Assembly (NCBI GenBank): GCA_002067555.1
Contig: MVQQ01000189.1
Coordinates: 1 to 14,069, forward strand
Direction: 5' to 3'
DNA from: Syntrophorhabdus sp. PtaB.Bin184
GTDB lineage: Bacteria; Desulfobacterota; Syntrophorhabdia; Syntrophorhabdales; Syntrophorhabdaceae
DNA length: 14,069 nt
Shown: positions 1 through 6,979 of the stretch, in pieces
Numbering within the stretch: position 1 is the stretch's first letter
Layout: the number at the start of each line of letters is the position of its first letter
Program-made: the position numbers and the translations under genes
Notes under the pieces: generated by a model
Databases searched by the model: none
The model's input: the letters and a program-made list of their open reading frames with translations, nothing else
Told to the model about the DNA's origin: nothing

Positions 1-1
1 C

Positions 2-814
2 GCGCGCCGATCGGGCATCGACCTTTCCGAATGCTGCGATGATCCCCGGAACCTGACCACGCCCAGGAGGATCTTCGAGAGGAAGATACGATACTGGGAC
101 TGCCGTCCCATGCCGGAAGACCCGGCGTGCATTGTATCTCCAGCCGACGCCCGGATGGTGACGGGTTCGTTCTGCGACACCGGCATGCTCTTTCTGAAGG
201 AAAAGTTCTTCGAGTTCAACAGGCTCTTCGGGGAAGACAAGGATGAATGGATTCGAGCCTTCCGGGACGGAGACTTCGCCGTATTCAGGCTCACCCCGGA
301 AAAGTACCACTATAATCACGTCCCCGTCTCGGGCATCGTCCGCGACATATACGAGGTCGATGGAGCCTATCATTCCTGCAATCCGGCAGCGGTCGTCAGG
401 GTCATGACTCCCTATTCCCTGAACAGGCGTGTCGTGACCGTCATGGACACCGACGTGCCGGGGGGCACCGGGGTTGGGCTCGTTGCCATGATAGAGGTTG
501 TCGCACTGATGATCGGGGACATCGTACAGTGTTACAGTGAGGAGCGTTACGACAATCCCCGGAGCATCCACCCCGGAATGTTCCTCAAAAAGGGGGCCCC
601 AAAAAGCCTCTACCGTCCCGGCAGCAGTGCCGACGTCCTCGTGTTCCAGAAGGGAAAGGTGGAATTCGCCAGCGACATCGTGTCCAACCTTTACAATCGT
701 CGTGCCTCGAATCGTTTCAATGGCTGGTTCGGCCGCGTATTCGTCGAGACCGAGGTCAAGGTGCGCTCCTCCGTCGCGGCCCGGAGCGCCGTGGACGACG
801 AAAGGCCGGAATGA
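2..814 (+). CDS. psd: Phosphatidylserine decarboxylase proenzyme, 5' partial
   Basis: This is a pyruvoyl-dependent decarboxylase that converts phosphatidylserine to phosphatidylethanolamine at the membrane. The reading frame is open from base 2, so the start lies upstream. The first internal Met is at 110, and the frame before it reads as protein ending in RYWDCRP. Residues below count from that Met. Family landmarks appear in order: SPADAR (10-15) with the catalytic Asp, YHYNHVPVSG (66-75) with the active-site His, and PGSS (170-173), where the chain would self-cleave. The second Ser of the GSS motif (bases 626-628) would become the pyruvoyl group of the short alpha chain. Most family members have GST here, and GSS is a known variant. 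The stop overlaps the first possible ATG of the next gene by 4 bp, so the two are probably cotranscribed. Identification is by motif only. Specificity for phosphatidylserine is inferred. Confidence 0.88.
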   Translation, partial: ARRSGIDLSECCDDPRNLTTPRRIFERKIRYWDCRPMPEDPACIVSPADARMVTGSFCDTGMLFLKEKFFEFNRLFGEDKDEWIRAFRDGDFAVFRLTPEKYHYNHVPVSGIVRDIYEVDGAYHSCNPAAVVRVMTPYSLNRRVVTVMDTDVPGGTGVGLVAMIEVVALMIGDIVQCYSEERYDNPRSIHPGMFLKKGAPKSLYRPGSSADVLVFQKGKVEFASDIVSNLYNRRASNRFNGWFGRVFVETEVKVRSSVAARSAVDDERPE

Positions 815-891
815 TAACGGTATGTTCTGTCAGTATTCAATCATTCTTAACAGGAAAGGGTTACGATCCCTTCGAAAACGGGAGACATCAC

Positions 892-1692
892 ATGAACCAC
901 TGGATGCAGATCCTCGCGACACACCACAGGCGAATGTACGACCGTCACGACGGCAGACCGCTCATCATCCTCTTCGACATAGACGGCACTATACTGGACA
1001 TGCGATACATGATCTATAACGTGTTGAAAAGATTTGATGAAGAGCATGGCACGGACCATTTCGGGGGCGTCACCGTTGACGACATCGATTTCCACGAGGA
1101 ACATGTCACCGGGTTCCTCGACAGGCTCAAGGTCTCAAGAGACCACCAGCTCAAGGTCCTTTATCGCTACGAACCGCTCTTCCTGGCAATGGCTGCCGAC
1201 CCGTACGCTCATGTTCCCTTCAGCGGCGTCTTCGAGGTGATACGGTGGTTCCAGGAGAGACCCGGCACCGTCGTCGGGCTCAACACCGGCAGGCCCGAGA
1301 CGCTTAAAAAGGACACCCTCGTGTCGCTCAACGTCCTCGGCGCCCGAAAGGGGGTGGCCTTCACAGAGGATCTCCTTTTCATGAAGGCCAATTCCTGGGA
1401 AGGCACCATCGCGGCCTTGAAAGCGGAAGGAATCAGGCACTTCCGGGAAAAAGGGTACCGTGTGTGTGCCTATATTGACAACGAACCGGAAAATCTGAGG
1501 GCCGTCGCCGACATGGCCGGGTCGGAGGAGATACTCCTCCTCCATGCCGATACCATCTTCAAATCCGATCACCGAGTCATGCCCGGCCACGTCGTGGCGG
1601 GAAATGTCTACGACATCTCCACCCTGGTCAATCTCAGGCACGACCCGTACCATTTCACGGACGACGACGGACTGCTCAAGCGCACCGCCTGA
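892..1692 (+). CDS. HAD-superfamily hydrolase
   Basis: This is a probable phosphatase of the haloacid dehalogenase superfamily, 267 residues, cytoplasmic, with no signal peptide or membrane segment. The HAD motifs are visible. Motif I is FDIDGT (about 28-33), with nucleophile Asp29 and acid/base Asp31. Motif II is the Thr of NTGRP (131-135). A motif III Lys sits near 165 in FMKANSW, and motif IV is the acidic IDNEPEN (195-201). A helical cap of roughly 90 residues lies between motifs I and II. I chose the ATG at 892 because GGGAG lies 7 nt upstream. An in-frame ATG at 811 overlaps the stop of the decarboxylase gene (ATGA) and would add 27 residues, so a coupled start there remains possible. 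The substrate is unknown. Its place between a phospholipid decarboxylase and an Lgt-like protein hints at a lipid-phosphate substrate, which is inference only. Confidence 0.85.
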   Translation: MNHWMQILATHHRRMYDRHDGRPLIILFDIDGTILDMRYMIYNVLKRFDEEHGTDHFGGVTVDDIDFHEEHVTGFLDRLKVSRDHQLKVLYRYEPLFLAMAADPYAHVPFSGVFEVIRWFQERPGTVVGLNTGRPETLKKDTLVSLNVLGARKGVAFTEDLLFMKANSWEGTIAALKAEGIRHFREKGYRVCAYIDNEPENLRAVADMAGSEEILLLHADTIFKSDHRVMPGHVVAGNVYDISTLVNLRHDPYHFTDDDGLLKRTA

Positions 1693-1737
1693 GAACGGGA
1701 GCGTGAGGGCGAATATCACGTAACAGGGGGGAAGCCC

Positions 1738-2784
1738 ATGACCAACGAAATATTCATCATCCTCCTCGCCGCCGCGGGCGGCATAGTCATCCGGTGGGGT
1801 TCGGCAAGGCTTCCCCGCGCCGACCGGCAGATACTCGCCTCGGTGCCCCTCCGACAGAGGTCGGAGAGCCTCTGGACGGGGATGAATATCACCTATTACG
1901 GCCTCATCCTCGCCACAGCCCAATGCGCCGCCGTGACGCTCTTCTGCATTCTGATGGGGTCCCTTGGGTACCCCTTGAGGGCAATAACCCTTCCCGCAGT
2001 TGCCATGATCGCGATATGCGCACCCTCGGCACGCCTCATCGCCCGGCTCGTGGAGAAAAAGGGGAACACCTTCACCGTCGGAGGAGCCACATTCACCGGT
2101 TTCATCGCGGCTCCTCTCATCGTATCGGGGATCAACGCCGCGGGCCTTGCCTCTCTGCCTGTCATGGCCACGCTCGCCGCACTGGCAGGGTCCTACGCCA
2201 TCGGCGAGGGAATGGGCCGGCTGGGCTGCATAAGCTTTGGATGCTGCTACGGAAAACCTCTCGACAGGTGCTCTCCGCGCCTCGCCCGTCTTTTCAGTCC
2301 CTTCACCACCACGTTTTCAGGAAGGCTGAAGAAGGCTGCCTATGAGGGCGGCCTGGACGGCGCACCTCTCATCCCCGTGCAAACTCTGACATCGGTCATC
2401 TGCTTTGCGGCGGGCCTCATATCGGCGTACCTCTTCCTCACGGGGCGCATCGGTCTATCCTTTCTCGTTGCCGTCGTCGTCACGCAGGCATGGCGGTTCG
2501 TTTCCGAATTTCTCCGTCTCGACCACCGCGGCACGGGAAAGGTCAGCGTCTACCAGCTCATGTCCCTTATCATGGCGGTATGTTCGTTCCTCGTTGTCTT
2601 CACTCTCGGAAAAGAACCCGCCGCCGTCCCTGTCCCGGCGCTATCGAAAGGGTTTTCAGCCATCTCCGGCACCTTCTACCTCATCTTCATCGAGACCCTC
2701 TGGGTCATGCTGTTCCTCTTCCAGGGAAGAAGCACCGTGACTGCCTCCGATCTCTTCTTCTACGTGCGCCGGGACAGGATCTGA
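1738..2784 (+). CDS. Lgt-like integral membrane protein (divergent prolipoprotein diacylglyceryl transferase family)
   Basis: This 348-residue polytopic membrane protein has about seven hydrophobic segments. The family is recognised from GRLGCISFGCCYGKP (160-174), the Lgt signature region, and from the EFLRLDHRG block (257-265) followed by a membrane segment, as at the Lgt C-terminus. True Lgt moves diacylglycerol from phosphatidylglycerol to the lipobox Cys of prolipoproteins. Key positions differ here. Where Lgt has GGMSFHGG this protein reads GGATFTGF (115-122), so the important His is Thr120. Where Lgt has HPxQLYE it reads IPVQTLT (212-218). It is also longer than a usual Lgt (about 260-300 residues). 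It is therefore probably a paralog with another lipid substrate rather than the housekeeping Lgt. A purine-rich GGGGGGAAG lies just upstream of the ATG, and the gap to the HAD gene is 45 bp, so an operon is likely. Confidence 0.7.
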   Translation: MTNEIFIILLAAAGGIVIRWGSARLPRADRQILASVPLRQRSESLWTGMNITYYGLILATAQCAAVTLFCILMGSLGYPLRAITLPAVAMIAICAPSARLIARLVEKKGNTFTVGGATFTGFIAAPLIVSGINAAGLASLPVMATLAALAGSYAIGEGMGRLGCISFGCCYGKPLDRCSPRLARLFSPFTTTFSGRLKKAAYEGGLDGAPLIPVQTLTSVICFAAGLISAYLFLTGRIGLSFLVAVVVTQAWRFVSEFLRLDHRGTGKVSVYQLMSLIMAVCSFLVVFTLGKEPAAVPVPALSKGFSAISGTFYLIFIETLWVMLFLFQGRSTVTASDLFFYVRRDRI

Positions 2785-2792
2785 ATCGCCTC

Positions 2793-2849
2793 TTAACAAT
2801 AAATTAACCGTTACATGCGGAACATATTAACACTCTCCCCGTATATACT
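2793..2849 (+). promoter_or_regulatory. Candidate Pho-type promoter of the pstS-like gene
   Basis: TTAACA (2793-2798) and TTAACC (2804-2809) are direct repeats with an 11-bp period. A third TTAACA lies at 2827-2832, 23 bp further on. Exactly 9 nt after it is TATATA (2842-2847), inside TATATACT, a good -10. There is no convincing -35, as expected for an activator-dependent promoter. The same box, N9, -10 layout occurs before phoB and before the gene at 6416-6883. The regulator is inferred to be the PhoB encoded in this window. Confidence 0.6.
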
Positions 2850-2882
2850 GTGATACATCGAACCGACACAAGGACGGGAACC

Positions 2883-3956
2883 ATGGCACGTAGCCGCTTA
2901 TTATTCCTGATTCTTCTCCTCTTTATCCTTCCTGCCGCGATGAGCGCCCTGCCTGCCCCGGCCGCCTCGGAGCTCAAGGGCGCCGGCGCCACCTTTCCCC
3001 AGCCATTCTATGAAATGCTCTTCAACATGTACCAGCGATCACACGGCGTGAAGGTCCGCTATGAGGGCGTTGGCTCCGGGGAAGGACTCAGGCTTCTCGC
3101 GACAAGGACCGTCGACTTTGCGGGAACGGACAAGATGGCAGTCCAGGGGCCGTCGGATACAGGTTCCGGGACGGTCCTCAACATACCGACCTGCGTCGGG
3201 GCCGTGGCCGTTGTTTACAATGTGCCGGGCAATCCGAAACTACGCTTCACACCGGATGTCATCGCCGACATCTTCCTCGGCCGGATCAAACGCTGGAGCG
3301 ACCCGCGCATAGCGGCCGCCAATCGATCTTCCGCCTTGCCCAATATCCCCATCGCCGTTGTTTACCGCATCGATGCAAGCGGCACCACCTTCATCTTCAG
3401 CGACTATCTGGCAAAGACAAGCGGGGAGTGGAACGACAGGATCGGAAAGGGAACGTCCCTCAAGTGGCCCGCAGGGCAGGGAGCGCGGGGCAATCCGGGG
3501 GTTGCCGGTCTCGTCGGGCAGATCCCGGGGTCCATCGGGTACGTGGAACTCGTGTATGCCATCGGTAACAAGATGACCTTCGGGGCACTCAGAAACAGAT
3601 CGGGTCGATTCGTCATGCCGACAGTAAAGAGCGTCACCGCGGCCGCATCCATCGATCTTGCATCGAGCTCTGACTACTCGCTGACGGACACCTCCGTTCC
3701 CGACGGCTACCCCATCAGCGGGCTTACCTGGATAGCGCTCTACCGGGAGCAAAACTACGGCGGAAGGACCCGGGAAAGGGCGGAAGATCTGGTGAAGCTT
3801 CTGTCCTTTATCGTGCACGAGGGTCAGAAACATGCTCCTTTCCTGCATTACGCACCCTTGCCGAAAAATGCGAGAAAAAATGCGGACGCGCTTCTCGGCA
3901 CGGTTACCCATGGCGGCAGCCCGGTTTTCAGGTACCGGGAAGCAACCGGAAAATAG
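2883..3956 (+). CDS. pstS: PstS-type phosphate ABC transporter substrate-binding protein
   Basis: This is a periplasmic binding protein that should capture phosphate for the PstCAB importer. The protein has 357 residues if started at 2883, where AAGGA lies 8 nt upstream. An in-frame ATG at 2850 would add 11 residues, but it overlaps the predicted -10. A Sec signal peptide is clear: basic MARSR, a long Leu/Ile core, then ALPAPAAS near residues 22-29. No lipobox Cys is seen, so it should be a free periplasmic protein. PstS landmarks are GAGATFP (33-39), GSGEG (64-68), DFAGTDKM (78-85, the family's DFxxSD region), RIDASGTTF (162-170), which matches the phosphate-binding RSDxSGTTF loop, and PGSIGYVE near the later domain crossover. 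No pstC, pstA, pstB or phoU is in the window. A histidine kinase follows after 46 bp. Phosphate is the expected ligand, although PstS paralogs can have sensory roles. Confidence 0.88.
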   Translation: MARSRLLFLILLLFILPAAMSALPAPAASELKGAGATFPQPFYEMLFNMYQRSHGVKVRYEGVGSGEGLRLLATRTVDFAGTDKMAVQGPSDTGSGTVLNIPTCVGAVAVVYNVPGNPKLRFTPDVIADIFLGRIKRWSDPRIAAANRSSALPNIPIAVVYRIDASGTTFIFSDYLAKTSGEWNDRIGKGTSLKWPAGQGARGNPGVAGLVGQIPGSIGYVELVYAIGNKMTFGALRNRSGRFVMPTVKSVTAAASIDLASSSDYSLTDTSVPDGYPISGLTWIALYREQNYGGRTRERAEDLVKLLSFIVHEGQKHAPFLHYAPLPKNARKNADALLGTVTHGGSPVFRYREATGK

Positions 3957-4002
3957 ACACTATACGAACAAGGAAGAAGGGACCTCACGGAAGGCGGGAA
4001 GG

Positions 4003-6012
4003 ATGAATTTGCGAAGATTCAGGATAGCGGCGCGTTTGTCGATAGGTCTCGGGCTGATCGTCGCCTTTATGATCGCCCTCATCGTTCTCGGCATTGTCAG
4101 CATGAACAGGCTCAATGAAAGACTCGAGGAGCTGGCAAGCAGGACCACGGTGAAGATCTGGTACGCAACAATGATCCAGGATTCCGTTCACGTCATCGAC
4201 AACGCCATCCTCAACATGATCGTCGCCAGGGAAGAACCCACCACTGCAATGGAATATGTCCGCGTCATGACAGCGCGCAAGACATGCGAAAACGCCATGG
4301 AAGCGCTGGCAAAGCTCGAGGAAACGCGGTATGGCACAGAGATACTAAGGCGAATGCAACAGAATCTTGAACAGGCCGCCAGGGAAAACTCGAGGGTCAT
4401 CGAACTCGCCCGTACCGGCAGACACAGACAGGCGGCGGGGACTTTTCTCGAAACGTCACGTACGACCGGCTCCGTTGTCCGTCAGGTGTGTTCGGAACTC
4501 GTGGGCTACGAGAAGGAAGAGGCCAACGCCAGCTACCTGGCGGCGACGCGCACCTACCGTTTCACGAGCTTTATGTTCGTCATCATGGGCCTTACTGTTC
4601 TCGGGACCGCCTCCTCGGCCGCCGTCCTTCTCACCCGGAGCATCACGGCCCCCCTGAAACAGGCCGTCCATGTCGCCAACCGGCTGGGAAGCGGGGACCT
4701 TTCCGTGGAGATCGACGCCTCTGGAAGGGACGAGACGGCCTGGCTGCTCACGGCCATGAAGGAAATGGCGGATAAGCTGAAGAAGCTCGGCGAGGTCGAG
4801 CACCAGCTCGTTCAGTCACAGAAACTGGAGACGGTGGGCAGATTCGCCGGAGGGATTGCGCACGACTTCAACAACATGCTCGGCGTCATCCTTGGGAATA
4901 CCCAGCTCATGAAGATGCAAAACCCCGGGGCGCAAAAGGTGGTGGAGCGCTGCACGGTCATCGAAAGCGCCGTCATGCGGGCCTCCGATTTCATAAAGCA
5001 ACTGCTGGCCTTCTCACGGCGCCAGATCCTCGAATTCAAACCCGTCAGGTTGGACGAAATGGTGCGGGAATTCGAGAAGATGATGCGCAGGATGCTTCGC
5101 GAGAACATCGACATGAGGATCGTCGCTCACAGCGATCTTGCCTTCATCAAGGTCGACACGGCACAGATCAACCAGGTCATCCTGAATCTTGTCGTGAACG
5201 CCCGGGAGGCCATGCCCGACGGCGGCGTGCTGACCATAGAGACGGACGTCGTTGTTATCGACAGCGATTTCTGTTCCTTTCATCCCGTGGCAAAGACGGG
5301 CACGTACGTGGTGCTGAGCGTCTCCGATACGGGCGTCGGGATGAGCCCGGATGTGGTGGAGAACATATTCGAACCCTTCTTCACAACGAAAGAGACCGGG
5401 ACGGGCCTTGGGTTGTCCGTCGTATACGGCATCATACGTCAACACGGAGGCTTCATAGATGTGGTGAGCGAGCCTGGCAGGGGAACCAGCTTTTCCGTTT
5501 ATCTCCCCTCTAGCACCGAGAAACCCGCGCAAGCGACATCACGGACGGAAGGGGGATCGATGAAGGGCGGCGGGGAGACCGTCCTCGTAGTCGAGGACGA
5601 CAGCGACCTCAGGGAGACCGTCTCGGACCTTCTTAAACTCCTGGGATACCGCGTTCTCACGGCCCGTGACGGGGAAGAAGGCGTCCGCGTCTTCAGGAAG
5701 CACTGCGGAGAGGTCGACCTCGTGCTCCTCGACACCGTCATGCCGAAAAAGAGCGGGTTTGAGGCCTACAGGGAGATGGACCTGATACGCCCCGCCGTTC
5801 CCTCGCTGTTCGTGACAGGGTACAACGCCGTTCACGGCGGGAGATCCGAAGAGGACACGAACGGTGCCTGTGTCATCCAGAAACCCTACTCTGTTGAAGT
5901 GCTTTCGCGAAGGATACGGGAGATGCTTGACGGGAGACAGCAGGAGAGGTCGGCCCAGGCCGACGGGGTTATCCCTCCGGCAGTTCCGCCCGCCGCCCTG
6001 CCGGGTTCGTGA
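4003..6012 (+). CDS. Membrane hybrid histidine kinase with C-terminal receiver domain
   Basis: This is a 669-residue sensor kinase. Its order is a short cytoplasmic head; TM1 (about 13-33); a mostly helical periplasmic region (about 35-185) resembling four-helix-bundle chemoreceptor sensors; TM2 (about 189-211); HAMP (about 212-265); a HisKA helix with phospho-accepting His287 in AHDFNN; a HATPase with the N box NLVVNA (395-400), DTGVGM (442-447) and GTGLGLS (466-472); and a receiver domain (about 525-645) with acidic EDD (531-533), phospho-acceptor Asp577 in LLDTVMP and conserved Lys627. A Pro/Ala-rich tail ends the protein. I chose the ATG at 4003 (GGAAGG 8 nt upstream). A longer open frame from 3832 lies mostly inside pstS and has no sensor-like sequence. 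Only 46 bp separate it from pstS, so it is probably in the same transcript. There is no DNA-binding output domain. Its signal and partner are unknown. Confidence 0.88.
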   Translation: MNLRRFRIAARLSIGLGLIVAFMIALIVLGIVSMNRLNERLEELASRTTVKIWYATMIQDSVHVIDNAILNMIVAREEPTTAMEYVRVMTARKTCENAMEALAKLEETRYGTEILRRMQQNLEQAARENSRVIELARTGRHRQAAGTFLETSRTTGSVVRQVCSELVGYEKEEANASYLAATRTYRFTSFMFVIMGLTVLGTASSAAVLLTRSITAPLKQAVHVANRLGSGDLSVEIDASGRDETAWLLTAMKEMADKLKKLGEVEHQLVQSQKLETVGRFAGGIAHDFNNMLGVILGNTQLMKMQNPGAQKVVERCTVIESAVMRASDFIKQLLAFSRRQILEFKPVRLDEMVREFEKMMRRMLRENIDMRIVAHSDLAFIKVDTAQINQVILNLVVNAREAMPDGGVLTIETDVVVIDSDFCSFHPVAKTGTYVVLSVSDTGVGMSPDVVENIFEPFFTTKETGTGLGLSVVYGIIRQHGGFIDVVSEPGRGTSFSVYLPSSTEKPAQATSRTEGGSMKGGGETVLVVEDDSDLRETVSDLLKLLGYRVLTARDGEEGVRVFRKHCGEVDLVLLDTVMPKKSGFEAYREMDLIRPAVPSLFVTGYNAVHGGRSEEDTNGACVIQKPYSVEVLSRRIREMLDGRQQERSAQADGVIPPAVPPAALPGS

Positions 6013-6034
6013 AAGAAACCCCGCCATCGGCGGG
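6011..6034 (-). terminator. Candidate rho-independent terminator for the 6118-6883 minus-strand genes
   Basis: On the minus strand CCCGCC, a 3-nt loop and GGCGGG (6034-6020) are followed by GTTTCTTTC (6019-6011). The stem is strong but short, and the T tract is interrupted. It lies 84 bp past the stop of the CBM48 gene and just past the end of the convergent kinase gene. A competing longer pairing, AACCCCGC (6017-6024) with GCGGGGTT (6056-6063), then CTCTTCT, could serve the plus-strand kinase transcript. Confidence 0.35.
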
Positions 6035-6117
6035 AATCGTCAACAAGGGGATGAAGCGGGGTTCTCTTCTGAATAAATGTGAGTGGGATGGGTGGCGGAT
6101 GCCGCGGTTCTCGAGCG

Positions 6118-6390
6118 CTATACCACCAGCACCGAGTGGCAGGCCACGGACCCGTCTATCCTCCCATCCGGAGATAAAGGGTCCTTCTTCCATTCACCGT
6201 CTACGATGAATCGATATTGATAGATACCGCTCTCAAGGGCCACAGTCGTTTTCCAGGAGCCCATGGCGTCCTTCCTCAGGGGCAGGCCGGAAGGATCCCA
6301 GGCGTTGAAGGAACCGGCCAGGAACACCTGGCGGGCTTCCCTGTCATTTAAGCGGAACACAACCCGTTTTCTTATGCCTTCCTTTCTCAT
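6118..6390 (-). CDS. Stand-alone CBM48 / AMPK-type glycogen-binding domain protein
   Basis: The whole 90-residue protein is a single early-set beta-sandwich of the CBM48 type, the module that binds glycogen or starch in branching enzymes, isoamylases and the AMPK beta subunit. Visible signature: VFLAGSFNAW (22-31), Trp46 in GSWKTTV, a GIYQYRF strand (55-61) and VDGEWKKDP (63-71). These cover the aromatic sugar-contacting positions and the usual end of the fold. There is no catalytic domain, signal peptide or membrane segment. I chose the start at 6390 because GGAG lies 6 nt before it (GGAGAAGAGCATG). An in-frame ATG at 6441 would overlap the upstream gene by 26 bp and has no well-placed ribosome site. 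The gene follows the 155-residue unknown by 25 bp and probably shares its promoter. A role in attaching something to glycogen is inferred. Confidence 0.85.
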   Translation of the reverse strand: MRKEGIRKRVVFRLNDREARQVFLAGSFNAWDPSGLPLRKDAMGSWKTTVALESGIYQYRFIVDGEWKKDPLSPDGRIDGSVACHSVLVV

Positions 6391-6415
6391 GCTCTTCTCC
6401 GCTATCGCCGGCGTA

Positions 6416-6883
6416 TCAAAAATTTGCCGCCCTTTGTCCATCCCCCGGGGCGCAGCGGTCGGGCGGCGTTCCGCCCCCGGCCGCTGCGCCCTCCCGGGAC
6501 AGGGTGTATCCGCGGCCCCTCTCCCGCAGGATGCTCCTCACCGCCCAGGCTATTTTTCCTGCGCCGGCATCGGCGGGAAGTGTGTGATCGGGCCGAATAC
6601 GGAAACCGAGGGCAACTGTAACACTTTCCTGATCGGGCAGGACAAGAACGCTCGATACCCCGTTCAGAAGTGAACGGGCAAAGTAAACGTCGATAAGGGT
6701 CTGTTCGTCCGGGGCGACGATGACAGCCAGGTTCTCTTTGCCGCGTTTTGCGGCAATTTGCCTCTTGAACTCCTCGATATCGGAAACGGCGATCATGCGC
6801 CGATCCCCGGCCCCGCGTCCCACGGCCTCAAGCAGGCGGCGGGTCTTTTCAGGCCCCTCCTTCGAAAAATAGATCACTTCCAT
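6416..6883 (-). CDS. Unrecognised 155-residue protein, possibly a degenerate receiver-like fold
   Basis: I do not recognise the family. Residues 1-122 alternate short hydrophobic strands and helices: EVIYFS (2-7), RMIAVS (29-34), LAVIVAP (52-58) and VLVLPD (79-84). This looks like a flavodoxin or response-regulator-like Rossmann fold. The paired acids after strand 1 and the phospho-acceptor Asp of a receiver are not evident, so if it is a receiver it is a pseudo-receiver. The C-terminal 30 residues are Gly/Ala/Pro-rich and probably disordered. The start is well supported: AAAGGAGGT lies 6 nt upstream of the ATG at 6883. A TTAACA-type promoter lies between it and phoR. The gene leads a two-gene operon with the CBM48 protein. 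A regulatory or scaffolding role linked to phosphate supply is speculation from context. Confidence 0.72.
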   Translation of the reverse strand: MEVIYFSKEGPEKTRRLLEAVGRGAGDRRMIAVSDIEEFKRQIAAKRGKENLAVIVAPDEQTLIDVYFARSLLNGVSSVLVLPDQESVTVALGFRIRPDHTLPADAGAGKIAWAVRSILRERGRGYTLSREGAAAGGGTPPDRCAPGDGQRAANF

Positions 6884-6922
6884 GCTGTACCTCCTTTCTT
6901 CCGGGATTTTCCCCTGGTAACA

Positions 6923-6976
6923 GTTATATGCCGCTGATGTTAATGAATGATTGAGGACCGATGATTTTTCTGTTAA
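6923..6976 (-). promoter_or_regulatory. Candidate Pho-type promoter of the 6416-6883 operon
   Basis: Reading the minus strand there is TTAACA (6976-6971), a weak ATCATC at the next 11-bp step, TCAATC (6954-6949), TTAACA (6943-6938), exactly 9 nt, then TATAAC (6928-6923). TCAATC and TTAACA are 11 bp apart, and the two perfect TTAACA copies are 33 bp apart, three helical steps. The site begins just after the phoR stop codon, so the downstream pair of genes can be transcribed separately from phoBR. Confidence 0.55.
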
Positions 6977-6979
6977 GGA

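Noticed and set aside
1135..1923. Minus-strand open frame of 262 codons across the HAD gene and the start of the Lgt-like gene
   Set aside because: It overlaps two supported genes, and its translation has no domain or credible start signal.
3832..4002. Upstream extension of the hybrid kinase into pstS
   Set aside because: The extra 57 residues lie mostly in another frame of pstS and look random. The ATG at 4003 has a ribosome site and gives a normal short head before TM1.
6391..6441. Longer start for the CBM48 protein at 6441
   Set aside because: There is no spaced ribosome site and it overlaps the upstream gene by 26 bp. The start at 6390 has GGAG at 6 nt and gives exactly the CBM48 domain.
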